From assembly GCF_022758235.1 (NCBI RefSeq), contig NZ_JALEBG010000001.1, positions 1,860,001-1,924,000 on the forward strand: DNA of 64,000 bases, in the 5' to 3' direction. Made by a program: the position numbers and the translations under genes. Under the pieces are notes generated by a model, which worked only from the letters and a program-made list of their open reading frames with translations, was not told where the DNA came from and made no database searches. Shown one piece after another: positions 9,241 to 18,125 of this stretch. Each line of letters opens with the position of its first letter. Position 1 is the first letter of the stretch. The stretch is from Pontibacter liquoris. GTDB taxonomy: Bacteria; Bacteroidota; Bacteroidia; Cytophagales; Hymenobacteraceae.

Positions 9241-10215
9241 ATGTATAAACCAACCACAAAAGAAGCCTGGAAAGGGCGGGTGGATGCGCATGATGGCGAA
9301 CTAGGCTTACGCTGGCACCAGGTCATGCAGTTGCTCACTTTATCTGAGGAGCTGCCGGCCCTGCCACCGGATGAGATCGCTTTTGCATTTATAGGCTTTT
9401 GCTGTGATGAGGGCGTACGTCGCAACCAGGGCAGGATCGGGGCAGTGGCAGGGCCTGCCGCTTTGCGCAATGCCATGGCCTCTTTTGCCCTTCACCTGCC
9501 GGCGCAGGTAAAGCTGTATGATGCCGGCGATGTGCTTTGTACCAATCAGAACCTGGAAGAGGCACAGGAGCAACTGGGCAAAAAAGTAGCTCTGCTGCTG
9601 CAGAAAGGTTACCGGCCGCTGGTACTCGGAGGCGGTCACGAGGTGGCTTATGGTCATTATCTGGGGGTGGAGCACGTTGCAGCACAGCAGCAGGTGGGTA
9701 TTCTGAATTTTGATGCGCATTTCGATCTGCGCAGCTATGAAAAGCAAGCTACTTCCGGTACGCCCTTCCGGCAAATTGCTGACAGGTTGCAAGGTATGAA
9801 CCAGCCCTTCAAGTATAACTGCATCGGTATTCAGGCTGCCGGCAACACTCGTGTACTTTTTGAGGCAGCAGAGCAGCTGCAGGTGCGGTACACCGTAGCT
9901 GAGCAGGTGCAGCTCTACCAATTACCTACGCTACAGCAACAATTAGCCGATTTCCTGGCTCAGGTAGATAAAGTATACCTGACCATAGACCTGGATGTGT
10001 TTGCTGCCGGCTATGCGCCCGGCGTGAGTGCCGTAAATGCGCTGGGGCTGCAGCCGGAAGTGGTGCTGGCGCTGCTCCGGCAGGTGGTGCATAGCGGGAA
10101 ACTGCTGAGCCTGGACGTAGCCGAACTTAACCCCTCTTTCGATTTGGATAACCGCACAGCAAAACTCGGTGCGGGCTTGTTATACCATGTGCTGCAGGAG
10201 TGGCACCAGGTATAA
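9241..10215 (+). CDS. hutG: Formimidoylglutamase
   Basis: The 324-residue protein belongs to the arginase/agmatinase fold and would hydrolyse formimidoyl-glutamate to glutamate and formamide. The two-manganese site is visible as GGGHE (near residue 132), DAHFD (near 158-162) and TIDLDVF (near 245). The position behind hutU and hutI decides the substrate. The gap after hutI is 73 bases. hutH, which makes urocanate from histidine, is not in the window. A strong bidirectional terminator follows. Confidence 0.93.
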   Translation: MYKPTTKEAWKGRVDAHDGELGLRWHQVMQLLTLSEELPALPPDEIAFAFIGFCCDEGVRRNQGRIGAVAGPAALRNAMASFALHLPAQVKLYDAGDVLCTNQNLEEAQEQLGKKVALLLQKGYRPLVLGGGHEVAYGHYLGVEHVAAQQQVGILNFDAHFDLRSYEKQATSGTPFRQIADRLQGMNQPFKYNCIGIQAAGNTRVLFEAAEQLQVRYTVAEQVQLYQLPTLQQQLADFLAQVDKVYLTIDLDVFAAGYAPGVSAVNALGLQPEVVLALLRQVVHSGKLLSLDVAELNPSFDLDNRTAKLGAGLLYHVLQEWHQV

Positions 10216-10240
10216 CAGGTGGATCATGTATACTTCCAAC

Positions 10241-10278
10241 AAAAGGCCCTCTTCCTTAGTATAGAAAGAGGGCCTTTT
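10241..10278. terminator. Bidirectional terminator between hutG and the facing exported-protein gene
   Basis: The arms 10241-10253 and 10266-10278 pair over 13 bases, beginning with AAAA and ending with TTTT. The 12-base loop contains AGTATA, the recurring element of this window. It serves two converging genes. Confidence 0.85.
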
Positions 10279-10305
10279 GTCAGGATCACTTTACATGCTG
10301 CCGGG

Positions 10306-10713
10306 CTACTTTACTTTGAATTTGGTCCAGTAGGTAGTGTTGCTTGTTTTCACTTCTACCAGGTAGGTATCAGGCCGTAGCTTGCCCACATTGTATCGCC
10401 AGGCGTTTTTCCGATCTGCAATTGCAATCGGTTTTTCATACACCTTTTTGCCAGCCGTGTTGGTGATCATCAGCAAGGCATCTTCTTTTAGTTGTTTCTC
10501 AAAATCAAGCTGGTAAGTGCCTTTCTTAGCGCGGTGCAGGTTAATGCCGGACAAGGTTTCGGGATTAGCAAGATTAGGGTCGGACGCTTCCTTTACCAGA
10601 ATATATTTCTGCTCCTGTACAGGCATTTTCGTGGCCTGCGCTGCGGCAGTGTAGGTAAGCCCAGGCAGATAAGCAAGTATAGCCAGTAGCGCCAAAGTAT
10701 ACTTTTTCTTCAT
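10306..10713 (-). CDS. Small exported protein resembling a type IX secretion C-terminal domain
   Basis: The product has a signal peptide (MKKKYTLALLAILA onward, cleavage probably after AAAQA). I chose the start at 10713 because the MKKK stretch begins the signal peptide; an ATG 15 bases upstream is also in frame. The mature part is about 110 residues. Its last 60 residues (TNTAGKKVYEKPI to YLVEVKTSNTTYWTKFKVK) have the pattern of the sorting domain of type IX secretion substrates, G-K-x-V-Y and YLVxV followed by a basic end. No catalytic domain is present, so the domain may stand alone, as in DUF3244-like proteins. The assignment is tentative. Confidence 0.7.
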   Translation of the reverse strand: MKKKYTLALLAILAYLPGLTYTAAAQATKMPVQEQKYILVKEASDPNLANPETLSGINLHRAKKGTYQLDFEKQLKEDALLMITNTAGKKVYEKPIAIADRKNAWRYNVGKLRPDTYLVEVKTSNTTYWTKFKVK

Positions 10714-10856
10714 CGTCATTGTTCCCACAGGTTAAAGTATAGGTATAGCAGCCACACTGCATATTTGAGGCCAAACTTTCGAAATCATCACTGGAAACAC
10801 CTAGCTGCAACTGTAAAATTATTAAAGCCGCTTCCCTCTGGTTCTGAAAATTGAAT

Positions 10857-10897
10857 GAACAGAAAAGGGCGGCTGTTATGGCCGCCCTTTTCTGTTC
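10857..10897 (-). terminator. Terminator of the SMP-30-like gene
   Basis: A perfect 17-base inverted repeat (10857-10873 and 10881-10897) with a 7-base loop lies just downstream of the minus-strand stop at 10909. A run of T inside the far arm on the minus strand supports termination. Confidence 0.8.
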
Positions 10898-10908
10898 ATT
10901 CGCCCTAC

Positions 10909-11784
10909 TTATTCTGATAAAGTATAGGCAAAAACGCGGTTGTCTTTAAACGTAGGCACCAGCAGCACATTCAGCCTTTCGGAGTAACTGATATCGGCGG
11001 CATTGATGTTCTTTCCTTTGGTGTCGAGCAATTTGTAGTTTTTGCCTTCGGGCAGCACCAGGTATACTTCGCCGTCCCACCCGGATACCAGGTAATTGCC
11101 ATCGGACATTTTAGCAATTCCATCTGCATTTTTAATGCCTTCTGTCCAGTCCGTCAGTTTCTTTGTTTCCGGATCCAGAAAACGCACTTCGCCGCTGCTC
11201 ATTAAGGCTAGCAGCAAACGGTCGCCATCAAAGTAAATACCGTTTGGTTTTTCGCGGGCGGTATTGTCCATCCATCGGGTCAGCCGCCCGTTGCTAAACT
11301 GGTAAACGCGCTTTGCCCCCGAATCCGTCACGTACACATTCCCTGAATTATCTACCGTCACATCGTTCAGCATCTCGGCCTTATCTGCTTTGTAGCGGCC
11401 CAGAATAGCACCTGTCTGCGTCGAAACAGCCACCAGTTCATCTATATCGGCTATGTATAGCACATTATTGTAAAGCGCAATACCTTTAGGATCATTCAGG
11501 CCGGTTACCCAGTAGAGCTCGTCTACTTTGCCGTCTGTCGTGAGCGTCGAAATGAAGCCATCGCCATCCTTGCGGTTCTCCTCCGACATTTTATTGATAT
11601 TGGATACATAGATCACATCGCGTTGCGGATCGTGCAGGGCCGATTCCGGGGTGCGTAACACATCGTCGGTTTTCCAGGCTTCCTCCAGTTTAAGAGGTGC
11701 TTTGGAGCCAAACAAACCGCTCGTGCAACTATTAGCAGATAAAAGCAGCAACAGGCAGCAGGATGTTGTAAGTATAGTTCTCAT
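10909..11784 (-). CDS. SMP-30/gluconolactonase-like beta-propeller lipoprotein
   Basis: The 291-residue product carries a lipoprotein signal ending SANSC, then a series of blade-like repeats such as DPQRDVIYVSN, NNVLYIADID, SGNVYVTDSG and SDGNYLVSGWDG, typical of six-bladed SMP-30 or NHL propellers. Metal ligands of SMP-30 could be the Glu/Asn/Asp residues near ESALHDP, NDVTVD and ADGIAK. The enzyme activity and substrate cannot be named. It lies 63 bases downstream of menE on the same strand, so read-through from menE is possible, but no functional link to menaquinone is evident. Confidence 0.85.
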   Translation of the reverse strand: MRTILTTSCCLLLLLSANSCTSGLFGSKAPLKLEEAWKTDDVLRTPESALHDPQRDVIYVSNINKMSEENRKDGDGFISTLTTDGKVDELYWVTGLNDPKGIALYNNVLYIADIDELVAVSTQTGAILGRYKADKAEMLNDVTVDNSGNVYVTDSGAKRVYQFSNGRLTRWMDNTAREKPNGIYFDGDRLLLALMSSGEVRFLDPETKKLTDWTEGIKNADGIAKMSDGNYLVSGWDGEVYLVLPEGKNYKLLDTKGKNINAADISYSERLNVLLVPTFKDNRVFAYTLSE

Positions 11785-11847
11785 ATATAGTTCTGTTGAT
11801 TGATACTTAGTACGGCTGACGCGGCCTGCCGTTTAATACATCTGTTT

Positions 11848-12960
11848 TTAATCGGTGTAGAGGCCCAGTTTTTGTAAGGTGCGCTGCCGCGAAAGCTTGC
11901 CGGTGGCCGTTTCGGTAAAGGCGGGCGCATAGAATAACTCCTTGGGCATTTCGAACTTGCGCAGGTAAGGGCGCAGGTTGGTCAGCAGCTCTTCTTCTTT
12001 ATGAGCAACCAGGGGCTGGCTTTCCAGCAGCAGCACGATCTTTTCACCTAACAGTTCGTCTGGCTGCGGAGCGATAAAAAAGCGTGGTGCCGGCTCCCAG
12101 TCTATCAGGGCTTCGGCTACGGCGAGCTCTACTTTTTCTATCTGCACTTTCACGCCGCCTGTATTGATCGTGTTATCAGCCCGGCCAATCCATCGAAAAC
12201 GGGTGGGCGTGAGCAGCTCTACAATGTCATTTGTTACCAGCAGCTCATTGTTGGTGATATCGCCTTTGATGGTGAGGCAGCCGCGTTTATCAAGGCCTAC
12301 TTTGATGTTTTCCAGCACCTGGTAATAATCGGCAGCTTCGGGCCCGTTCAGGCGGCGCAGGGCAATGTGTGAAGCTGTTTCCGTCATGCCATACGTATGA
12401 TAGACCGGTGCCTGTACCTGTTGCAGCTCGCGCTGCAAAGCGGGGCTCACCGGCGCGCCGCCCACCAGAATGCCTCTCATCTGGTTTAACTGCGCTATTG
12501 CTTCGGGCGTCTCATGCAGGATGCTGTGGAGCTGCATGGGCACATAAGAACTAAAATCTATTTTCAGGTTGTCTTCTACTAAGGTCATCGGGTTGCCGAC
12601 CGGCTCCACAATGATCATTTCCATATCGGCAATAAAACCGCGGGTCAGCATCATCATGCCGGCAATGTACTCGGTGTTGAGGCACACCAGCATCGTATCG
12701 CCTTTTTGCAGGTGAAGCAGCTTGATGGTGCGGCGGGCATTGGCTTCTAATTGCTGCCGCAGCAGGACGATGGGTTTGGGAACGCCGGTAGAGCCGGAGG
12801 TCTGGATCGGGAATTCCTGTATCCCGTTGAGCCAGCTGCGGCAAAACTCCAGCGTTTTGCTCTCATAGCCATTTAACGGAATGCTGTTGCGGAACGAATA
12901 ATCGGCAATCTCATCGTAATAAAATTTCTTGCCGTTCAGGAGAAGGGATTTTTCTGTCAT
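11848..12960 (-). CDS. menE: O-succinylbenzoate--CoA ligase
   Basis: This adenylate-forming enzyme activates o-succinylbenzoate with CoA in menaquinone synthesis. Motifs are TSGSTGVPKP (phosphate loop), YGMTETASH, GRADNTINTGGVKV and the C-terminal TGKLSR with the catalytic lysine. About 370 residues is the compact size usual in Bacteroidota. I chose the ATG at 12960 (MTEKSLLL); the frame stays open to an ATG at 13005, but the extra 15 residues (MDKKPQKAKRLMNRI) do not look like family sequence. It is separated from menD by two DoxX genes. Confidence 0.92.
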   Translation of the reverse strand: MTEKSLLLNGKKFYYDEIADYSFRNSIPLNGYESKTLEFCRSWLNGIQEFPIQTSGSTGVPKPIVLLRQQLEANARRTIKLLHLQKGDTMLVCLNTEYIAGMMMLTRGFIADMEMIIVEPVGNPMTLVEDNLKIDFSSYVPMQLHSILHETPEAIAQLNQMRGILVGGAPVSPALQRELQQVQAPVYHTYGMTETASHIALRRLNGPEAADYYQVLENIKVGLDKRGCLTIKGDITNNELLVTNDIVELLTPTRFRWIGRADNTINTGGVKVQIEKVELAVAEALIDWEPAPRFFIAPQPDELLGEKIVLLLESQPLVAHKEEELLTNLRPYLRKFEMPKELFYAPAFTETATGKLSRQRTLQKLGLYTD

Positions 12961-13399
12961 AATACGGTTCATTAACCTCTTAGCCTTTTGCGGCTTTTTG
13001 TCCATACATAAAGCACCCGCTCAGGCACTGCAAAATTGGCAGCGGGGCAGCTATAAAACAAGCAGCGCAGCTAAAGGATTTTATACTTTGCACTGCGCTG
13101 CTCTTAAATAGTACACTTTCTAGTTACATGACCTAGGTTATTTCTTGGGGTGAATTGGCTTTTGAAGTATGGATAGTTGCTAAAAACAGCACATGCAGCA
13201 AGTTTTTCTGTAGAGCCGGCAAGAGCAGGATTTAGGAGCAGGAGGTGGCTTCCAATCAAACCAAAGGAGGAGCAAAAAGATTACTCCGTAAGCAGCAAGT
13301 ATGAGGAGCGGGTCGGGGTGCTTGGAAATTGGACAAGAACAGGCTGCGCAGCAGCGCGGGAATGCTGCTACAAGGAAGCTACGAACAGGGTACGTGTAC
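12961..13399. other. Gene-free stretch between menE and the DoxX gene, with an inverted repeat
   Basis: No convincing gene is present. An imperfect hairpin has a 10-base stem AGCAGCGCAG (13061-13070) and CTGCGCTGCT (13093-13102), extended inwards by AAAG/CTTT. It lies about 100 bases upstream of the menE start and could be a leader structure on the menE transcript. The plus-strand open frames at 13177-13606 are mostly antisense to DoxX and have no family look. Confidence 0.4.
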
Positions 13400-13852
13400 T
13401 TAGTAAGTCCCTTCTTTGTGTACTTTCATGTAGTGATCCAGGGAGAAGCGGCCGGAACCGAATATCAGGAAAAAGATCAACAGGCCGAGCACCAGCAGCG
13501 ACAACCACAGTTCGGTATTCTCTACATAAAAGCCCCGCTGGGAGTTAACAAAAATAACCGCGCCAAGCAGGATGGGGATCTGAAACAAAATGGCTACCCG
13601 GGTTAACAGGCCGAGTGTAATCAGCAGGCCCCCGAACAAATGCGAAAAGGCCACATAATGTGCCAGCCCCAGAGAAACCCACTCAAATCTACTGGTCCGC
13701 AAAATATGCAGCAGGGCATCGGTATTCTGGATAAACATAATGCCTTTGGCCAGGATGAACAAGCCTAATCCAATGCGTACAAAGTCCAGCCAAAGCGGGT
13801 GATGGGAATCGGTCCAGCGTTCAACGCGGTTCATGTCTTGTGATACGTTCAT
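13400..13852 (-). CDS. DoxX family membrane protein, copy 1
   Basis: The protein (150 residues from the ATG at 13852) has four hydrophobic helices and the DoxX pattern, including IGLGLFILAKGIMFIQNT, the glycine-rich FGGLLITLGLLTR and QIPILLGAVIFVN. DoxX proteins are small membrane components linked to quinol or thiosulfate redox enzymes and to sulfur stress, with roles that differ between organisms. A start eight codons earlier is possible. The neighbour at 14012 is clearly a paralogue, with the same KGIMF and PI-LGAV-FVN blocks, so this is a tandem duplication inside the menaquinone cluster. Confidence 0.88.
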   Translation of the reverse strand: MNVSQDMNRVERWTDSHHPLWLDFVRIGLGLFILAKGIMFIQNTDALLHILRTSRFEWVSLGLAHYVAFSHLFGGLLITLGLLTRVAILFQIPILLGAVIFVNSQRGFYVENTELWLSLLVLGLLIFFLIFGSGRFSLDHYMKVHKEGTY

Positions 13853-14011
13853 GGCTTTAAGTTTAAGTTTAAACAATTGGCATATAATGGTTTAAACGGT
13901 TTGTGGCCTGAACCGGACATGTTTTGCGCGAGGTCTTTTAACCCGGCCTCCTCCTGTAGCCGGAATGCAGTGCAAGGGCAAGCCGCGAACGGGAAAAGCA
14001 GGGGCAAGGAT

Positions 14012-14455
14012 TTACTTTTTCGGACGAAAGACCTTGTTATCGATGGAATAACGGCCGGGCCCCACAATCATGAAAAAAATCAGCAGCAGCAGCACGACGA
14101 GGGATATCCAAAGCTCAGTATTGCCCAGTGCCACACCCTGGCGTGGGTTTACGAACATCACTGCCCCCAGCACGATCGGGATCTGGCACAGCAACGCAAG
14201 CCGTGTTAAAGCCCCGAATGCGATCATCAGGCCGCCGATGATATGAACGGAACTGGTCAGCAGGTCTGCTTTTTCGGCACTCAGCATATCCTGCTGCCGG
14301 CTGAAAATGTAAAAGACATCACTTGTATGCTCTAAAAACATAATGCCTTTGATGAAGAGAAAAAGCCCTAAGGCAATTCGTAAGCCGTCCATCCAGATAG
14401 GGTTGCTGGCGCTGTTTACGCGCCGGGTAGGGTGATCTTCCTGTGTCAGATCCAT
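14012..14455 (-). CDS. DoxX family membrane protein, copy 2
   Basis: The 147-residue protein shares helix blocks with the gene at 13400: GLFLFIKGIMFLEHTSD, GGLMIAFGALTRLALLCQIP and LGAVMFVNPRQG. Four membrane helices are visible. Both copies end in a short basic tail after a G-x-GRxS-x-D motif (GSGRFSLDH here copy 1, GPGRYSIDN copy 2). The two genes are 159 bases apart on the same strand and lie between menD and menE. A link with the quinone pool is an inference from place only. Confidence 0.88.
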   Translation of the reverse strand: MDLTQEDHPTRRVNSASNPIWMDGLRIALGLFLFIKGIMFLEHTSDVFYIFSRQQDMLSAEKADLLTSSVHIIGGLMIAFGALTRLALLCQIPIVLGAVMFVNPRQGVALGNTELWISLVVLLLLIFFMIVGPGRYSIDNKVFRPKK

Positions 14456-14574
14456 GGCTGTGAGATTAAGTTGAACAAACTATATATTTATAAACGGGTA
14501 TTTTCGCTACTCGGATAATAAATCGACTTTTTCCTGGCGAGCATCTTCCTCTTAGCCGCTCCTATTTTCCGAGC

Positions 14575-14612
14575 AAAAAAGCGGCTATACCTGTCTGCAC
14601 AAGTATAGCCGC
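14575..14612 (-). terminator. Terminator of the menD transcript
   Basis: On the minus strand, GCGGCTATAC and GTATAGCCGC pair over 10 bases (14581-14590 and 14603-14612) and are followed by six T. It lies 28 bases after the menD stop and would separate menI-menF-menD from the DoxX genes. The right arm contains an AAGTATA heptamer. Confidence 0.85.
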
Positions 14613-14639
14613 TGTGTTTCTGGGAACAAGAGATTGAAG

Positions 14640-16340
14640 TTAAAAAGCAGTTTGCTGCAAAGCCTGTTTGTAGCTGGCGAAGGCTTCGGCATTGGCTTTC
14701 GAATCGGTGAAGATCTCGAGTATACTTGGGCCCGCATCGGTTGAGAAGAAAGCAGGCAGCGCCTGCGTCAGTTCCTCCATCGTATGCACGGCTGTGTAGG
14801 CCATCCCGAAATCGTGGGCCGTATTTTCGGCATTCAAGGCCTGGTGCGTTTCAAAGTAGGGCTCCAGTTCGGGTTGCTGCCGGGGCCCGTCAATCAATCG
14901 GAAGATGCCGCCGGCATGGTTGTTCAGTATCACGATGCGGAGGTTCTGAGGCAGGTAATTATGCCAGAGCCCGTTCCGGTCGTAAAAGAAGGCCATGTCC
15001 CCGGTGAGCAGGGTGGTGATGCCGGTACTGGTCAGGGCGCAGCCCACGGCCGTGCTGGTGCAGCCATCGATGCCGCTGGTGCCGCGGTTTGCAAAAACGG
15101 TTACCTGCTGCTCTGCCCGCAGGTTAACTATGTTGGCATAACGCACTGTCATGCTGTTAGCCAGGTGCAGGTTGCTTTGCTGCGGCAACTGGCGAAGCAC
15201 CCGGGCCACTACGGTAAGTTCGCTGTAGGCTCCTTCTGCAGCATACTTCTCCAGGAAGGTGCCGGCTTTGGCGTCCAGCTGCTGCCAGGCGGCTGCAAAA
15301 TCTGCAGCTGTTCGGGTGCTGCCCGCCATACTTGTAAAAAAGCTGGCCGGCTCGCAATGGATTATTTTGGTGAGTGCCTGAAAGGTATCCGCCACAGCAC
15401 CCGCCTGTTGAATGTGCCACTGCGCCTGCGGTTTATACTTGCGGAGGTAGAGCTTCAGGCTTTTAGAGATCACCGATTTGCCAAACGTGAGGAGCAGATC
15501 GGGCTGTAATTGGGCTAGGGCTTCCTTGTCGGGGCAGGAGAGGAGCGCATCCTGGTAGCGGATCGCTTTAGGTAATCGCTGTGCGTTGCTGATAATGTCG
15601 CTCACCACCACGGCGTTGGTTGATTCTGAAAACTGGTGCAGGGCCTGCAGCAGCTTGGCGTCATGCTTCTCCTGGCCTGCTACCACCACAATGCGCCTGA
15701 AACGTAAGATCTCCTGCTCCAGCTTGATGGCTTTTGCCGTACTCAGCGCAAAATCCTGTCCTTCTTCGGTTATGATCTTGACTTGCTTGCCAAAATGGAT
15801 TTCTTCACCAGCTTCCGGGTAGAAAGGCTCTCTTAAAGGCACATTCACGTGTACCGGCCCGGCCGGAAAAGCGGTGCAGAGGTTCAGCGCTTCCGACATT
15901 ATCCGTTCGCTGTACCAAGTGGTATCCGGATGCGCAAAATCTACCGGAAAGGTATAGCTCTGCTTGATGTGCTGGCCATAGACCTGCTGCTGCCGGATGG
16001 TCTGACCATCGAGTTGATCGAGCCATTCAGGAGGGCGGTCGGCGGTTAATACCAGCAACGGTACCTGTTGGTAAAATGCTTCGGCCACAGCCGGGGCATA
16101 GTTCAGCGCCGCTGTGCCCGATGTACAAACCAGCACGGTGGGCTTGCCTGTTGTCTGGGCCATGCCCAATGCTATAAAGGCTGCTGCCCGCTCATCACTC
16201 ACTGTACGGACCGTAAGTTGCGGGTGGCGCGCAAATGCGATAGTCAGCGGAGCACACCGTGAGCCGGGAGAAAGCACGACATGCTGCACTCCTTTACGGG
16301 CACATATTTCAGCAATATTAACAACAGGCTGTATGATCAT
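14640..16340 (-). CDS. menD: 2-succinyl-5-enolpyruvyl-6-hydroxy-3-cyclohexene-1-carboxylate synthase
   Basis: MenD joins 2-oxoglutarate to isochorismate using thiamine diphosphate in menaquinone synthesis. The 566 residues open with the substrate loop SPGSRCAPL, the catalytic-type Glu of VSDERAAAF and VCTSGTA. The C-terminal half has NRGTSGIDG and the cofactor motif TGDMAFFYDRNG to NNHAGGIF. It follows menF with a 69-base gap that holds a short degenerate octamer repeat (GAATGAGT-like) but no terminator, so one transcript is likely. Confidence 0.96.
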   Translation of the reverse strand: MIIQPVVNIAEICARKGVQHVVLSPGSRCAPLTIAFARHPQLTVRTVSDERAAAFIALGMAQTTGKPTVLVCTSGTAALNYAPAVAEAFYQQVPLLVLTADRPPEWLDQLDGQTIRQQQVYGQHIKQSYTFPVDFAHPDTTWYSERIMSEALNLCTAFPAGPVHVNVPLREPFYPEAGEEIHFGKQVKIITEEGQDFALSTAKAIKLEQEILRFRRIVVVAGQEKHDAKLLQALHQFSESTNAVVVSDIISNAQRLPKAIRYQDALLSCPDKEALAQLQPDLLLTFGKSVISKSLKLYLRKYKPQAQWHIQQAGAVADTFQALTKIIHCEPASFFTSMAGSTRTAADFAAAWQQLDAKAGTFLEKYAAEGAYSELTVVARVLRQLPQQSNLHLANSMTVRYANIVNLRAEQQVTVFANRGTSGIDGCTSTAVGCALTSTGITTLLTGDMAFFYDRNGLWHNYLPQNLRIVILNNHAGGIFRLIDGPRQQPELEPYFETHQALNAENTAHDFGMAYTAVHTMEELTQALPAFFSTDAGPSILEIFTDSKANAEAFASYKQALQQTAF

Positions 16341-16409
16341 ACTTTCTAATTTTGAATGAGTGAATGAGTGTATGAGCGAATAAATGAATGCTTCAATTAA
16401 AAGCTTAAT

Positions 16410-17606
16410 TCAATATTCTGTTATGCCGTCATTCTCCGTTTCCAGCACCCATCCGATGGTCTGCATCTTGTGCTGCGTTTCCTGCCATTCCTTTTCCGGC
16501 GACGAATCGGCTGTGATGCCTGCGCCTGCATACAGGATGGCCTCTTGGGCTACGAGTTGCATGCAGCGCAAATTAACATACAGGTGCGTGCCGGCAGCGC
16601 TGTTCACCGGGCCCAGGTACCCGCTATAGTAGCTGCGGTCATAGCCTTCGTGCTGCAGTATAAATTGCAGGGCGGGGGCTTTAGGCAGTCCGCAAACGGC
16701 TGAGGTCGGATGCAGCAATTCAAGCATATCGGTACCCAGCTTTGGGAAGCCAACTTCTTTCTTCAGGTCTACTGTAAAATCGGTGCGCAGGTGCATCAGG
16801 TTTCCGGCCGTTACTGTCCGGGGGCCTACTTCGTTGTAGTCCCGCAGCCGCAGCCGCTTAAAGCAGCTCAGGATATAGCGCTCTACCATGGCCTGTTCTT
16901 CGATCTCTTTCTGCCGCCAGATGGCGTTGGCAGCATTGTCAAGTCCGGCAGGTTGTGTGCCGGCCAGGGCTACGGTCCGAAAGATATTTTGCTCATCGAT
17001 GCTGACCAGGATCTCAGGCGAGGTGCCCAGCCAGGTACCCACATGAGGAATGGAAACCAGCGAAACAAACGCCCGAGGATAGGCTGCCCGCAGCTCTTCG
17101 AAAGCAGCGACCGCACTGAAATTACCGGGCAGGGGCACCACCTTGTTCCGGGATAAGACTACTTTTTCCATTTCGCCGGCCTGCAGGGCTGTTACAGCAT
17201 CTGTTACCGCCTGGGTATAGCTGGCATCCGTTTGCTGCAGGGCCTGCAGATTAACGGCAGGTGCATGCCACGAGGCGGTGACCGGTTGCGCCAGGAGCTC
17301 ATAAAACTGCTTCAGCGGCTCAACAGGCACATCCGGGGCAGGGGTGAGCTGGCCCGAAATGGCATCGAACGTAACATCTGCTTTTATAAATATATTCTGA
17401 TGCAGGGTTGTCTGGAAAGGGCAGAAAAGAAAGCCCGGCGGGCTGTTCTCCAGTATTGGCTGGCCGGTTTGCAGCTGCGCCTGCAACGACAGGCAAAGTT
17501 GCACTTCTGCAGCCTCGGGCAGGCGCCAGATAGCCACCGCCCGTTCTGCAGCCACGGCGGCGCTAAATATATCGTCTAACGTATAAATGCGGGTTTCGTC
17601 ACCCAT
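16410..17606 (-). CDS. menF: Isochorismate synthase
   Basis: This chorismate-binding enzyme converts chorismate to isochorismate for menaquinone. The 398-residue length and single domain fit. Motifs of the family are KVVLSRNK, the RTVALAGTQP segment, KEIEEQAMVERYI with the conserved glutamates, and the C-terminal YDRSYYSGYLG to GAGITADSSPEKEWQET. It could also be a salicylate- or siderophore-related isochorismate synthase, but the position between menI and menD settles the role. It is 39 bases downstream of menI. Confidence 0.95.
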   Translation of the reverse strand: MGDETRIYTLDDIFSAAVAAERAVAIWRLPEAAEVQLCLSLQAQLQTGQPILENSPPGFLFCPFQTTLHQNIFIKADVTFDAISGQLTPAPDVPVEPLKQFYELLAQPVTASWHAPAVNLQALQQTDASYTQAVTDAVTALQAGEMEKVVLSRNKVVPLPGNFSAVAAFEELRAAYPRAFVSLVSIPHVGTWLGTSPEILVSIDEQNIFRTVALAGTQPAGLDNAANAIWRQKEIEEQAMVERYILSCFKRLRLRDYNEVGPRTVTAGNLMHLRTDFTVDLKKEVGFPKLGTDMLELLHPTSAVCGLPKAPALQFILQHEGYDRSYYSGYLGPVNSAAGTHLYVNLRCMQLVAQEAILYAGAGITADSSPEKEWQETQHKMQTIGWVLETENDGITEY

Positions 17607-17645
17607 TGTCGTTCTCCTGCGTTGTTTGCTTTAAATCTTCCTGCC

Positions 17646-18065
17646 TCACTTTTTGTCGATCACGGCAACCGTCATCCGGCTGATGCATACCAGCTCGTCC
17701 TCCTCCGAATAGATCCGCGTTTCCCAGAGCTGGGTGCTGCGGCCAATATGAAGGGCCTGCGCTTTGGCATGCACCCAACCAGAGCGTACACTGCGCACGT
17801 GGTTGGCATTAATCTCTAAACCCACACACGCTTTTTTAGTTAGATCTACCTGCATAGCGGCACCTATACTTGCCAGCGTTTCGGCCAGCGCCACGGAGGC
17901 GCCGCCGTGCAGCAGGCCCATGGGTTGGTGCGTGCGGTGGTCTACCGGCATTTTACCGCATAAATAATCATCGCCAATTTCTGTAAACTCGATGCCGAGA
18001 TGCGCTACCATGGTGTGCTTACTCCACTCATTGAGCTTTTCGAACGTAAAAGAATTTTTATGCAT
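17646..18065 (-). CDS. menI: 1,4-dihydroxy-2-naphthoyl-CoA thioesterase, hotdog fold
   Basis: The 139-residue protein is a PaaI/YdiI-type hotdog thioesterase. It closely resembles E. coli YdiI (MenI) in the stretches NTMVAHLGI-like TMVAHLGIEF, MPVDHRTHQPMGLLHGGAS and ALAETLASIG; the active-site Glu lies in the last. MenI releases CoA from DHNA-CoA, the step before prenylation. It is the first gene of the minus-strand men operon. Its start codon is directly adjacent to a plus-strand ATG (18060-18065 reads ATGCAT). The promoter proposed at 18110 is 45 bases upstream. Confidence 0.9.
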   Translation of the reverse strand: MHKNSFTFEKLNEWSKHTMVAHLGIEFTEIGDDYLCGKMPVDHRTHQPMGLLHGGASVALAETLASIGAAMQVDLTKKACVGLEINANHVRSVRSGWVHAKAQALHIGRSTQLWETRIYSEEDELVCISRMTVAVIDKK

Positions 18066-18109
18066 AAGCAGCGATTTCTAATTTCGCAGTATTATTTGAA
18101 TCAGGAAGG

Positions 18110-18117
18110 CAAAACTA
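18110..18117 (-). promoter_or_regulatory. Possible -7 element of the men operon
   Basis: The minus strand reads TAGTTTTG, an exact TAnnTTTG match, 45 bases before the menI start. The expected TTG 19 bases upstream is only TTC, so the promoter is weaker than those of the E1 and E2 genes. Confidence 0.45.
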
Positions 18118-18125
18118 GTAGAATT

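Noticed and set aside
13177..13606. Two plus-strand open frames near the DoxX gene
   Set aside because: They run antisense into DoxX and have unbalanced Arg/Ala/Cys-rich composition.
16353..16390. Degenerate GAATGAGT-type tandem repeat before menD
   Set aside because: Only about four imperfect units; too short to assign a function.
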